The notes beneath the pieces are model-generated. The model worked only from the letters and a program-made list of their open reading frames with translations. It was not told the origin of the DNA and searched no databases. From positions 10,153,338 to 10,217,337 of the forward strand of contig NC_092028.1 of NCBI RefSeq assembly GCF_042242105.1: a stretch of 64,000 bases of DNA, written 5' to 3'. This document shows positions 10,801-24,900 of this stretch, piece by piece. Positions within the stretch are counted from its first letter, which is position 1; every line of letters begins with the position of its first letter. The position numbers were made by a program, and so were the translations under genes. The stretch comes from Pempheris klunzingeri (taxonomy: Eukaryota > Chordata > Actinopteri > Acropomatiformes > Pempheridae).

Positions 10801-13800
10801 TGTCAGTGATGTGTCTGCAGCAGTATCATGACCATTACTTCTAGTTGTCTTTCTGATATACAATATTATGACTCCTCTGGTGCTGTTCGCCCTTTGTCTG
10901 TATGTCAGCCACGGCAGCCACGGCTGCCCCTGCTGCAGAGGAGAGCTGCGTGTCGGATCCTAACCCCGGCTCTAAAACGGAGTCCCTTGAACCTAACAAG
11001 GAAACACAGCCTGCTCAGTCTAGGAGCCAGGAGAGTGGGGAGTCCCCTCCGCTGGAAAAAGAAGAACGGACAGGTATTTGGAGAATAAGACTGACTGATG
11101 TTCATTCCGGTGTTCGGCAATTGGCAACTCATCTTCCACTTCATCCCCCACTGCTGGTCTGCACATCCATCTTTACTGTCTGCTTGTGTCTGCTAACCAT
11201 ACCCTGTCCTTTTCGCCCTGCCCATTTGCCTTGTTGGGTGCTAGGGTGGCTGCATTGGTTTGTTTTCTGTCTCTCTACTTTTTATAGTCAAGGTTGTTTT
11301 TAGAGACGTAAAACTTATTCCTGTTTAAGGTAATTGGTTTGAAGGACAGATTCGTTGTCACTGTTTTTTCCAAACTGAACTTTAGGAGGCAGTTTGTTTT
11401 TGGTTAAATTATAATGAAACTGAACACCAAGGCCTTTCAGCTTGTAATTAATGCAGTGTACACCATCCCTGGCAAACCTGCCATGATATATGATTGTAGG
11501 TGTTCCAGTGCATTGTATTTAGACTGTTTATTTATTTCTATATATTAATCTTCTCGTGGCTCTGCCAGGTCTACAAGGTTTAGATATCTCACCAGATTTC
11601 TGTCAGACAGACCAATATGGCCGTTCTCTTGGGAGATTTCACTTCATACATTGCTATGCTAGTCACAAATACTATAATGCTGGTCTCACTTAGCTTTTTC
11701 GTCAGACAGTTATGTAGATTGTGTTGCCTGGGTAATTTAACTTTTGTATTTTCCCCTTTTGTGTGGCTTCCAAGAGTGTGATGTGTGTCCGACTATTTTG
11801 TATTACATTCTCTCAAGCGGAGAGTGGTTTCCTCTGCTAAATTACTAGTTTCATCCACGGAAGGCACACTCCGTCTAAGCAGACTCTGTGGGTCTCTGCT
11901 TAAACCTGGACATTAATAACATTTTCAGACAAAACCCTCTTAACTGTGACCATTAAGTCCTCCTTTCATTAGCTCAGCCAAAACATTGTAGCTCTCACCA
12001 CTCATACAACATCGGAGTGACCATAATTAGGAGGATCTTTTTCAAATTCCCTTTCACAGCACATCTTCATTATCTTTTATCTAGTTTGAAGATATCCCCT
12101 CCTCGCATTTAGTTTTTCCTGTGAGACCTTAAGCTGCTTTTTCTGCCATCTGTCTTGAAGTGCTCTTTGCATGAAACATTCAGCACCTGCTTGGTATCTG
12201 TTGCGTTTATTTTTTGCTGCATTCAATTCTTGTCTTGTGTTATATGTTGTCTCCCGCTCTCGTGGTCTTGAAAAGCACACTTTTGGCACCGTGCTAGATG
12301 GCGTCCCTGGCAGCAGCCAGCACGCCACGTCTGTCACAACCAGCCCCTTATTCTCATTCCAATTTATGGGCATTTGGGTGGGTTCCTGTTGCTCTAACAA
12401 AAGGCTCTCTGCCTGGAAGCCCCACCTGCTACCTCACCAACAAAGAGCTGCATATATATGCAGGACTCTCTCCCATAACAACTCAGAGGCAGAGCGGGTG
12501 CCTTTATTTGACTTTGCAGCAATTGCACAGCTCGTTTTGGATTAGTGTATAGGGTTGGTTTTATCAGCCTAGCTGGAGTGATGAAACGCTTATTGTTCCG
12601 CTAAAAATTCTTTTATTGAACAGTTTGTTGGTCTCATGTACAAATTTCAAGTATTAAGACCAGGTGTTACATAGAACAAGGTCTGGCCAAGCCATGTTGA
12701 TTTCCTAATTGTTGTCAATATTGTTTTTTCATTTAGTTTTTTTTGTTTTGTTTACACAGCTGCCATCTTAGCCTAAAGCATGTTGCTTGTTAAATAATGT
12801 CATTCAGTTTCATTAACTCTCCAAAACCTGCTTTTACACCTGCATTTTTTTTTTTTTACAAGATGAGGATGCAAAAGCAGAGTCTAGCAGTGAAGACAAA
12901 CACGCTGACGAGTGCCAAGATCAACCACAGCAGCAGTCACCTCAACCAGAGGCGAGTAGTGGCAGCAGCCAGGTTTCTAGATGTGGGAGCCTGAGGAAAC
13001 CAGAGCAACCTGACCTGGCCGATCGCTCCTCTCAGTCCTCTTTCACCAGCCAGGATGGGACAGGTACACAATGAGGGAGGCTTGTTATGTCTGTGTTTGA
13101 ATCAGTGCTGTTACACTGATGGTGTCATCTGCTCTCTGAATGACAGATGAGTATAACGAAAGGGTCAAGACCGACAGAGGGAGAACTGCTGGACCAGAAT
13201 CGAATAATCAGACTCCCAGAGGCAGCAAAGAGGTGTGTAGTTTTTCAAACTGTAGTCTACTTTAGAATAAAAAGGTTGTTTAATAGTATAGTTTTGATTA
13301 TTTTTGAGAGAAATGTGTTTAAATCTCACTCGATACTCCACTGATAATTTAAATGTTTAAGTACTGACTAAATTGTGTCCATAGCATGTAGAATTCTATA
13401 TTTTATTTAGCCAAAGTTACTATGTAACTGTATAATATATAATGTTAGCGTAAATGCTGCTTTGACTAGGCTTAATTATTGATTAAATGAAAAACATAGA
13501 ATCATTTTTACCCTTGTATGGACTCAGGAAGATGCTGTATCACCACAGATATCAAAGTCTTTCAGATCGTGAGCTAAGTTGAGGGTATCCTTAAAGTAGC
13601 TACTAATATTTTTCTTGCGTATAAGCCAATTGAATGTAATTTTCCCTCTTGCGTTTCAGTCAACTCCTGTGTGCTCTGATGGTGACACGTCACGTCTCAG
13701 CTTCTTCAAAAGGGACCTTGCAGTCAATTTCAACAACTTGTTCAAACTGGGTCAGGAGGGTAAATACAGGGTCTACCACAACCAGTACAGCACCAATGTC

Positions 13801-16800
13801 TTAGCCCTTAACAAACACCAGCACCGTGAGGACCACGACAAGAGGCGCCACCTCTCCCACAAGTTCAGCCTGACCACCGCGTCTGAGTTCAAATGGAACG
13901 GCTCCATCTACGGTTCGCGGAGCCTGACTGTCTCCACCCTGCGTCTCACCATCATCCAGTTGGAGACCAATGTCCCTGGACCGTTTATGCATCCTAACTG
14001 GGCATCGCACAGGTACACCTCAGATCAGGTTAACGTGAAGCTCTTAGCAAAATTCATGTTTGCTGTACAGGTATGAGAGTCGTATCAGTCTTCTCATCTA
14101 ACTCTTTGCGAGAGAGCCAATAAGTGTGTTTCCCAAAATGTCTATTACAACTATACATACATAAGCATACAAAAAGAAATTATTTTGGTTCTTGCAAAAT
14201 ATGATGATTCATTTTTACTTGGAAGAGTTGAATTTATAAACATTTATGGAAGAATTAAGCAGTTGTACTCTGTATTTATGCAGCCTGTCTGTTTTTTTTC
14301 TAGGACCAACTGGAACAAAGCAGTGCAGATGTGCAGCAAGGCCAGGGAATTTGCTTTGGCCTTGGCCATCCTGGAGTGTGCCATCAAACCAGTGGTCATG
14401 TTGCCTGTATGGAAAGATTCTCTTGGGCACACAAGGTAAAGTTGGAACAAAACTAGCTGCGCGGCAGTCAGACAACTGTTTAACAGGACTCATCATGTGT
14501 GTTGCCACAACAGTGACTTCTTCAGCCTGTTTCTAGTGCGCTATTGACCGTAGAAGAAGAGTCTCAATAACTTTTCTGTCTCAACACTGCCCATGCACTT
14601 TATATGTCGGTTTTACACTGCACCTTCTTGCCTCAGGCTACACCGCATGACCTCCATGGAGCGGGAGGACAAAGAGAGGGTGAAGAAGCGCGAGAAAAAA
14701 CTGGAGGATGAGGAGACACTTCAACAGGCCACTTGGGTGAAGTACACCATCCCCATCAAGCACCAGGTAAAGAAAAGGCTGCTATGACCTCAAGTACCCC
14801 CAGTCATGATATAAATGTGTGCATTTGGCATAAACTGGATGTTAACGGGGGATATTTTTGGATTATTTTTTGAATTGAATATATTGAAATATTGAATTGT
14901 CAATATTTAGGTTAGGTCAGGTTTGCATCATTAGCTATTTCCACTATTTATACATTACTTTTAGTAAAGTATATGAACTCTTTTCTCTAACTGTTAGACA
15001 GTTTTCGACAACACATTTTCACACATTCTCAATTGCAACCCCTGGTGTTCAATGTGTAATTTTGTTTTTGCCAGTAGAGCTGATCCACAATCTTTCCATG
15101 CAACTCCTATAAGTACCCGGTGCAAGATATAGACCAACACATTATGTGGGATTTTAGTAAATCTTTAGTTATTGTTACAGAGATTTATCATGTCTTTAGG
15201 GCTGCTTTACAGTTGATATTTTGATGTGAATTTTAATGTGTTTAAATGATCTCTGAAATGATTTTATTATTATTATTTTGTTTCTCACTTGTACCTTTTT
15301 TCCATTAAGGTCTGGAAGCAGAAGGGGGAGGAGTACAGAGTGACAGGGTATGGTGGCTGGAGCTGGGTCAGTAAGACCCGTGTACCACGTTTTGTTCCAA
15401 AACTACCAGGGAACACGAACGTAAACTACCGCAAAGAGCTAGAGGGTACGGACTACACTGGCATAGTTTCCTCACTGTATTTCTCTGCCGATGGTACCTT
15501 TGGCTCATATTATGATTCTTTTTGCTGTCTTCACAGCAGCTAAAATGAGCAAGGAAAATGCAGAAGCTTGCTCAAATAAGCAGGAAATGTTGGCTGAGAA
15601 CCAGACTACTGAAAACACAACAGGCGAGGACAATGAACAAGCATCCGTCACTGCATCATCTCGGAGCACTTCATCAGAGGAGGACTGCAAACCTCAGATC
15701 TCCAAAGAGGAAGAGAAACCCACGGAGGAGGAGGAGGAGGAGGAGGGAAAGAATGTGGAGAAGAGAGAAGATGAAAAAATGGAGGTTGATCCCTGCGCAG
15801 AAACTACTGCTTCGAGTGATGAGAAAGGTGAAATTCATTTGTCTCTCCTTTTAGTCTCTCCTCATTTTGATTTTCTTTGATTACGTTTGTGAACTGGTGT
15901 ATAAATCCCACTGACCTCTGTGACTCTTTGTTATAGATAAAGCTGAAAACAAAGGCCCGTCCTCGCCTGTTTGGGCAGAACCAGTCCAGAAAGTTGAACA
16001 ACCCAAGAAGGAGGAGACCACTACATCAAAGCCATACTACGATGTTGTAAATGTGAGCGAGGGCTTCCAGCTGCGGACAGCTTATAAGAAGAAGGTGAAG
16101 CCCTCCAAACTGGATGGGCTTTTGGAGCGTCGGGTAAAACAGTTCACCTTGGAGGAGAAGCAGAGGCTAGAGCGGATGAGGCAGGCGGCCCTGCTGTCCA
16201 AATTGGCTGCCGTGAAGCCCACTTCCGGGGTTAAGACTGAAGGATCCACATTAGTCAAACAGCAGCCTGCAGTGACCCCGTGTGTGAAAGAAGAGCAGGA
16301 GGAGAGCCTACAAGTGAAAGACCATGTGGTTAAAAAGCTTAACTTTGAACAAGAGCAGGCAAAGATGAAGGCAGACAACTCGGATGTCAAATCAGACACC
16401 ACAGCACCCAACCACAGCAAACAGACAGAGATAAATGCTGCGCTGGGGAACAGTGGGGAGGCCTTGGCTCACAAAGAAGTGAATGGAGGACCCTTGGCAA
16501 GCACTGAGCTCAACAGTATAAACAACTGCATGTCAAATGCTATAGAAAGCAAAGAAATAACGCAGAAACCAGAGGTGGTTCGCGTGGGAGAGAATGCTAA
16601 AAAACGTGGGTATGAGGAAATGGAGAAAGGCAGTGGACAGAGCGACACAGAGAGCCTGGAGGTAGACCAAAGCAAAACCGGTCCAGTGCAGGTGAATGGG
16701 AAAACTGAGGTTACCGGCCCTGCAGACTCGAGCGTCGCCTCAGACCCAGCCAGTCAGGTCCAAAGTGACATGAAAGAGCCTGCCAAGTCCCTGATGAATG

Positions 16801-18921
16801 GAAGCCTCTCACAAAATGATGTGTCCGACATCTGTCACACACCTCCCCTGAAAGTCCCGAAATTAGAGAACCACATGGCAGAGAAAGGAGTCTCTCTCAG
16901 TAAGAATGAAGAAGTGGCCATGAACAGTGAGGGAGCTGTACCTGCTAAGCTTCCATCCCCAAGCCCTCCTTGCTTGAATAGTAATAGTATCGACAATAAC
17001 GGTAGTAGTGAAGGTTTGAAGACCTCCGTCACTGCTAATGCAACAACCACAGAGTCTCAGAATGCCCCGAAAACCAGCATTAGCAATTCCGATGTGATGT
17101 CTCCAGCGGCAAGTAGTGCAGTCTCCTCCACTTCCACCACGCAGCCCAGCTCCAGAACAGTTGTCCCTCAAAAGCCCAAACCTCCAGTCACTGACACCAA
17201 GATGGGCGCCTCTGGTTCAACACCCAGCTCCATGACGATAAGCAAAGAATATACCACCAGAGACCGAATCAGCCTCCTCAGGTTCTCCAAATCCAAGAAG
17301 GCACGCTCAGGAACGGCCCTGCCATCCTACCGCAAGTTTGTCACTAAGAGCAGCAAGAAGAGCATATTTATCTTGCCAAATGATGACCTGAAGAGGCTGG
17401 CAAGGAAAGCAGGCATCAGAGAGGTGCCCATCTTCAACTACAACGCCAAGCCTGCACTGGATATATGGCCCTACCCTTCACCTCGGCCCACTTTTGGAAT
17501 CACATGGAGGTTAGTAGCTCATTTAGTAAAGATAAATGTAGATGCAGTGGGCGGTATACTAAAAAAAAACATACATTTTGGGCTGTCACTTGAATTGCTC
17601 AATTGCGAGGTAGAAATATACTTTTAATTATTCTTAACAACATTATAGTTTATATTCCAACTTTGACAAGGACACTAACGAATATCATCGTTTCCCATAG
17701 CTGATGGTCTTTGTTGTCTCTCCATGTTGTGTTTACATGCCAAAAATAAGACATTTCATCACATTAATGAGCAGGGTGTTATGTTACCAGGATGTAAAAG
17801 TGCAAAAGCCTGTATGTAAACAACCTTACTGTTGTTGGAATTAGTAGCTGATGTTTTTTGTGACTGTGTCCCATTCAGGTACCGTCTCCAGACTGTGAAG
17901 TCGCTGGCAGGGGTCAGCCTGATGCTGAGGCTGCTGTGGGCCTGCTTGAGGTGGGATGACATGGCTGTTAAGCCGTCTGCTGCTGTAGGGACTACTCGGA
18001 AAGGTGAGAAAGTGTAGTACACTTCGTCTTAACTTGTATCAATCTTTCTCCTGTGTGCTTTTGAGGAAGCTTTCTTTTTTTGTTTAAATTGCAAATATGC
18101 AACATCTGAAGGTATCTCATCCTCTCCAACCAAATAAGTCTCTCCATTGTCCAATGTATGGATGAGTGCTTATAGTCATATGACTTAGAGGAATTGCCAT
18201 TTTAGATCATTATGCTAATCTGTTTGATACTCACCACAGAAACCACAGACACAGACATCACTACAACAGAGATCATAAAACGAAGAGACGTTGGACCTTA
18301 CGGCATTCGCTCTGAGTACTGCATCAGGAAGATCATCTGTCCCCTCGGAAACAGAGACACTCCCAAAGGTAAAAGCAAAGCTAAACATTTGTTCAGAAAA
18401 TATGTAAAACAGAAAATATAAAAACTTGAAGAATGATCCATTGCTGGCAGAGCTTTGGCACAGTTTTATATGCATCATGAATAGTTTGTTTCTCTTTGCC
18501 CATGAAAAGAAACCCCCACTCCCCAGAGAAAAGGCCTGCGCTCAAGCGCCTTGAGGCCCAAGAAGCAGGAGCCAGCCAAGCTGACGGGGCCTATTGCTGT
18601 GGAGACGTGGGTGGCTGAAGAGGACCTGGAGCTGTGGGAGATCAGGGCCTTTGCAGAAAGGTGAGACACGCCCAGCAAGCCATCTCAAGCCTGTGGCCAC
18701 CAGCATGATTGCTTGGGTAACACAGTTCCTCTGATAGATCACTGATTCACTAGTTTTTCGCCACCTTTTTCCTTGTTGTCACAGAGTGGAGAGGGAGAAG
18801 TCACAGGGTGTCGACCCCTCCAAGACTGGCAGTAGTCTGAAGACAGCAGAGGATGTCAAGGCCCATTTGGAGAATCAGCTGAAACAGGCCCGGCTAGCTG
18901 CCCAGCAGGTGGGAACACTGA

Positions 18922-18980
<59 letters not shown>

Positions 18981-21900
18981 TTATCAGTTTTTCTGGTTTA
19001 ATGAGACTTCATTTAGGTTTAAGGTGGGCAGCACTATACTGGGACACTAACACACCATCCTCTCTACATACCTAAAATGTTGTAACATTTTTGCTTCAGA
19101 AACGTCTGGAGCAGCAGAGACCGAGTACAACTGCCACCACTTCCACAACAACCACCGCCACCTCAACCAGCAATCCCAGCACCCCAGCATCCAGGACGGG
19201 TCAGGTCACATCTGGAACCAAGATGGTCCTGGCCTCCAAACTGGGCTCTCCTGTTTCCTTCCAGCAAGACAAAAACTTCCATCAGTCTTTTGCTTCCTGG
19301 GTCAAGCAGGGTCAGACCAACAACAGCTCAGGTAAGCTGGTCGTAGATGAGGAGAATTTGAATGATCTTGAACCCATCTGAACATAAATTCCTGTAGGGT
19401 TGCAGTGGCATGAGATTTTCACGGTACGCAGAAAATATCAGTTTCACAGTATCACTGTATACAGTATTGACTGTGTGAGTGACTGTATGACGCTTGGTTG
19501 AGCTGGACCAGTACCAGTGTTTTTGCAGAGCTAGTTTGACCCCAAAGAGGAAGAACTGAATTACTGAATTCTAAACATGTTAAAAATAGCATGTAACAGT
19601 GTCAGTCTACATGTTAGCACAATAGGGTGTTATATTAATCAGTAAATGTACCATGGCATAAGCTGTGGGAAAAAAAGAATGTCCAATGAAAATGGATAAT
19701 TAGAGATAATTTGCAAAACAAGATAAATGCCATTCTTAAGATAAAAAACTCCTTTATTAGCAAGGGAAGTTTGTGTGTTTGTTTGTTTGTTTACGGGGTC
19801 AGATTGGGCTCAGTATGTGTGTGCGTTTGTGTGGAAGCCACTTTTTATAGACTGGATGTCCATCCTCCTGGACACCCCCCCCCCCCCCCCCCCCCCCCCG
19901 ATTGTTTTTGGGATATCCAAAGTAATCCCACACTGCTTACTTAAACTTCTTTTTCTGCTGATGGAGATTGGTGATGTCGGCCTTGCTTCTCTCCGACATC
20001 TTCTCCGCTGGATGTGTGTGGCAAAAGTTGACGAGTAGGCAAGGAGAAAAGGAGGTCCGCACTGCACATGCCCCTGTGAAGTTCTCCTTGCAGTATTCAT
20101 TTCTTGCAAATGAGCAAATATGTGTGGTATGAAAACCATCCATTTTCATACCTTGGTATACCGTGAAACCGGTATACCGCTGCAACCCTACAAACCTACA
20201 TATAGTGGTCTAGAATTGTGTGCCTTGTCATCCAACATCTTCTCTTTGAGAAGAAGACTTTTGCCTTCTTATTTTTTCATTTTTTTTCATCTTTTGTCCA
20301 CCATCAATTCGCATGACCTTCCACCATTGTTCTTTTTTTTTGTTTTTGGGTGTCAGCATTCAACATAATGTAATAGGCTTGCCAGAATGACTTTGTGGCT
20401 CGTGGTGTCCACTTTCAATCCTGTTAAAACTAGACTTTAAATTTTTTTGAGTCCTTTACATCCTAAAGGGCGACAGGAGAGCCTGTGCATCATCAGCATT
20501 GAAACACATGGCAAAGCAATTATCCCAAATTTTTACAAATATCAGTCCCTTTGTTGACTCCAACCTTCCAGTGGACACCACAGCTGTAGACGAGCTATCG
20601 TGGTGGCCCTTGTGGGTATGCGTGACCGCAGGTGGCATGGTGTGTCTTGCAGCCTCCACTGGCTCCGTGGCCACCGTGGCCAGCAGCATCACCACCTCAG
20701 AGCAAACCTTCCAGATCGCTGGCAGCCCAGTGACTATGGCTGGCCAGGTCCTCGCCGCTAAACTCCCGCTGCCCGCTAACAGCAAGATTGTCACGCTCAA
20801 CATGCCCACCACTCAAGGAGGTAGGGAGCATGAGTGTCATCCATTTTCGCTGGTTTGGGCTTAAACTTGCCAAAATGAATGGAAGAGTGTGATGTGAGAG
20901 GCGAAGTCTGCCTGTGATGAAGTATTGGCACAGACGATGCCACCACTGTTCCTTTTCTTTCTTTCTTTTTTTTTTTCAACACTAGATGGAAGAGCTTCTG
21001 AGCCCAGAATTTAGATTGCAATTCTCTGAGCATTTCTCTGTATTGTTTGTGTATAAACTAATATTATCCCATGAAATAAAGCTTTTTCAATTGCTTTTTT
21101 TCCCTAACAAATGAGACATTCCAAAGGTCTTCCCCACACACAGCTCTGTACATCCTTGACCTGTATCACTGCATGTACCCAATGCATATTTGCTTCATTC
21201 CATTCATGCTCACGCTTATCAACAGGTGTAGTCCAGCAGAAAGTCTTTGGAATTTTCCCCTCTGGGCCCCCTGCGAACCTTAGGACCTACAGCACACTAC
21301 ATCCTACGACTGGCAACATCAACCTCAGAGCCACAACTACCCAGCAGCAGGTCTTTTTGTCTATTACTTTGTCCTTGTCAGTTTTTACTTGAAGCCAGGG
21401 AAAGTATTAACCATGATAACTGATGATTTTACCTTTGGCTCTGTGTTCCAGGCCATCACAACAGGAGGCCAAACACAACCTGGCACGACAATGAGCCAGT
21501 CACCCATCCCGTCTACCTCTGTGGGAACACCAGTGGTCAGAGGTCCGGCATTGGCTCAACAAGGTGTCCTGCCCAACTGATAATTTCCATTCGCAAATCA
21601 GAATTTGTGGCTCATGCCTTACTAATAAATACGCATTCTTCATCCCCTCTAGGCCAACCTCAGCAGGCTGTTACCCAGATGGGCCGTGGCCAGCCTGGAT
21701 CCACAACTGTGCCTGGGTCTACACCTGTGCAGACAACGGCAGCTCAGAGAGCAGCAGGTGCTGCACCGTCACCTCACACAGCAGCCCCTGCACAGTCACC
21801 TGTAACTTCCCCCCAGACCAACAGACCACAGCAGGGTCAAGTTAAACTCACTATGGCGCAGCTCATGCAGCTAACACAGGGTGCTCAGGTAAGGGCATGT

Positions 21901-24900
21901 TCATATCAGTTGTATTTTCTTCCATAATAGTACACAGTTGTTCTTTTTCTCTTGTAGCTGAAGTCTTTAAACTTCAAGTCTTTAAAATGTTTCAATTATT
22001 ATTTGCTCTTGTAAAGCCTGCCATAACTTTGTTTTGAATGGTGCCATTTCAAGGACATTTAGAAGTATATCATTTTATGCTTTTCTGTTCTGCAGGGTGG
22101 AAACCCAGGTCTGACGGTGGTGATTCAGGGTCAGGGCCAGACCCAGGGACAGCTGCAAATCATCCCACAGGGTGTAACAGTCATCCCCGGTCCTGGTCAG
22201 CAGCTCATGCAGGCAGCCATGCCCAATGGCCAGGTCCAGCGCTTCCTCTTCACTCCCATGCCCCCATCTTCATCAGCCTCAACTTCAACACCCACTACTG
22301 CTACCCCTACAACACCCGCCATAGCACAGACCCCCCAAATTCAAACATCAATTCCAGTTCAAGCCAGAACCCCCGCAAAAGTCCAGACGACTCCCTCAGC
22401 CCTAGCCCAGACCCAAATGGTGGCACCTGTTCCAGTCCCAACTCAAATTCCGAGTTTGGCCCCTACACCTGCTTCAGTTCCTGTGCAAACACAAGTTTCA
22501 GCCTCTACCCCATTATCAATCCCCACACAATCTCAAATATCCACTTCTGTGCCAGTCCTTTCACAAGTCGCAGCCCAGGCCTCAACACAGGTTTTATCCT
22601 CCGCACCAGCCTCTGTCCTGGCACAACCCCAAATGGCAAGACCTGTACTTGCCCCAGCACAAAATGCAGTTCCGGCCATGGTGCAAACGCAGGTCTCCAC
22701 CCTTACTGCTAACTCATTTCCTGCACAAACCCAAACTGCAATGTCCATACCTGTCCCAGGACAAGTTGCACCTCAGTCCCAGCTCCAGACAAATGCCTTC
22801 AGCGCTGCCCCGGCCTTAACCTCAGCCCCTGTCCAGATGCACGTTACAGCTCCTGCCCCTGCTTTAGCCCCCATCTCAGGCCACTCTAACTCGGCCCAAA
22901 TGACTGTTTCTGCCTCCCTTCCCTCACCTGTCCTTGCCCCAACCCCTGCTCTGGCCCCTGCTTCTGCTCCCGTCATAGCTGTTGTGTCCACCCAAATTCC
23001 TGTCCCGTCCCCAGCCCAAGCTCTAACCCAAATCCAAGCCACAGCTCCAGTTCCCCTTCATGCTGCTGTGGCCAATGCTGTTGTCACACCAGTCACAGCC
23101 ACCTCTACAACACCTTCAGTGCCAGGTAAAACACCCACCGCAACTCCCACAAACGCATAGCAAACATCATCCTGCTTTAGTCATTTGTAGTACACAAGGT
23201 TTTTCTAATACATTGCTTCTCTTTACTTCTCCCTCATGTTGTAGCTCTGACAGAGCAGAGGGCAGCTCAGCCCCAGGTTTGGACTCCAGCCTCATCTCAA
23301 GCTCAGACTCCGGCTCAACCAGCCCAACAGGCTGCAGCTCCCGTTCAGACTCCTATCCTGGCCAATGTACCCAACTCTGCCCCTGCATCAGCCTCCACAC
23401 ATTCACCCACTACCCCTCTGCCTCAAGCGTCTCTTCCTCCTCAAGCTCAAGTACCAGTTCAACACTCTGCAGTTGTATCCATGCAGCAGGTATCTCAAAT
23501 TCCAGTCTCAGCAGTGCAGGTGCATATGAAGGGATTACCGGTTACTTCTGTTGTAACCACTATGAGACCTACTCAGCCTCAGCTTCAGCCCCAGCGTCAA
23601 GCCCAAATCTGTGCACAGATTCAGGTCCAGCCCTATGGCCAAGTCCAACAAATGCCTCCCATTCAGGCACAAGCGCAGGTCCAGCCCCAAGCACAAGCCC
23701 AGAACCACCCCCAGGTCAGACTTCAGTTTCAGCCTCAAACTCAGCAGTCACCCCAAGCCCAACTACAGCCCCTTGCTCAAAATCAAGCTCAGGTGCAGTT
23801 TCAGTCCCAGACCCAAAACCAAACCTTGCCCCAAGCCCAACTCCAGTCAAGGGTCCAACCTCAGTACAACCCCCAGGTCCAAGTTCCATTTCAAACACAG
23901 GCTCAAACCCAACCCCAACCCCAGGCTCAGCAGCAGCCTCAGGTCCAACCTCAACTCCAGGTTCAATCTCAGGCCCAAACTCAACTACAGCCCCAGATCC
24001 AAACCCAGCTCCACCCCCAGGTCCAAGTCCAGTTCCAGCAGCAGAACCAGGTTCACCCACAACCTCAAGCCCCACAGCAATCCCAGGTCCAAACTCAAGT
24101 CCAGACCCAGCCCCAGTTTCAAGTCCAGTCACCGCAGCAGACCCAGGTTCAGCAACAGCTTCAGGTCCAAGCCCAACCTCAAGTCCAAGCTAAGCTCCAA
24201 GTCCAATTCCAGCCTCAGAACCAAACTCAGGTTCAAGCTCAGCCTCAGCTTCAGGTCCAGTCTCCAATCAGGCATCAGCTCATCACCGTTCCAGGCCTCC
24301 AACAGCCAGTCCAGCTTCTCTCTGCTCTGCCACCCCATGTTGCTGCCCAGATCCAAGCCCAGATCCAGGCACAGGCACAGCAGCAGGGCGGCACAGTTCC
24401 TCAGCAGATCAAACTGCAGCTGCCTATCCAGATACAGCAGACAGGGGGGCAAATTCAGGCCCACCAGATCCAGAATATGGTGACTATACAGGCACCAGCG
24501 AGCGTCCAGGAGCAGCTGCAGAGGATGCAGCAGCAGCAACAGCAACAACAGCAGCAGCAGCAACAACAGCAACAACAACAGCAACAACAACAACAGCAGC
24601 AGCAACAAAAACCAAAGAAGAAGAAACACAGTGAGGCCAAAAGGGAACAGAAAGAGCAGAATCTGCAGGCCATAAGCTCTGGGGATGGCATCCAAAAACA
24701 GGTGCAGCTCAAAAGAAAAAATTCACAATGATTAATTTCTTACAACATCTAGATACTGTAAATATTTACAGCTGTGTTTTTTTGTTGTTGTTAGGTGATA
24801 TTGAAGCAAAATGCCACAGCAGAGCAGCTGAAACAGAGGAAGACCCTGGCTGCAGCTGAGCGAGAGGAGAACCAGAGGTTTGGGTCTTAATCACAGCTGT

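Larger units (their letters stand above)
19332..20652 (+). other. BPTF intron 18, mostly occupied by a MITE
   Basis: The intron holds the inverted-repeat element at 19397-20188 and no other recognisable feature. A T-rich tract (20265-20345) precedes exon 19. Confidence 0.75.

Noticed and set aside
12077..12552. Frames of 107 and 124 codons on opposite strands in BPTF intron 5
   Set aside because: No family motif; intron position and mutual overlap argue against coding.
23060..24193. 377-codon Ser/Pro-rich plus-strand frame and a 290-codon frame at 23611-24483
   Set aside because: Both are alternate frames of BPTF exons 23-24. The conserved ends of those exons fix the real frame. The openness comes from the short coding repeat.
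24129..24695. Leu-rich minus-strand frame of 188 codons opposite the polyQ tract
   Set aside because: It is the complement of CAG/CAA repeats and Gln-rich codons, which read as Leu/Cys runs. No independent evidence of a gene.
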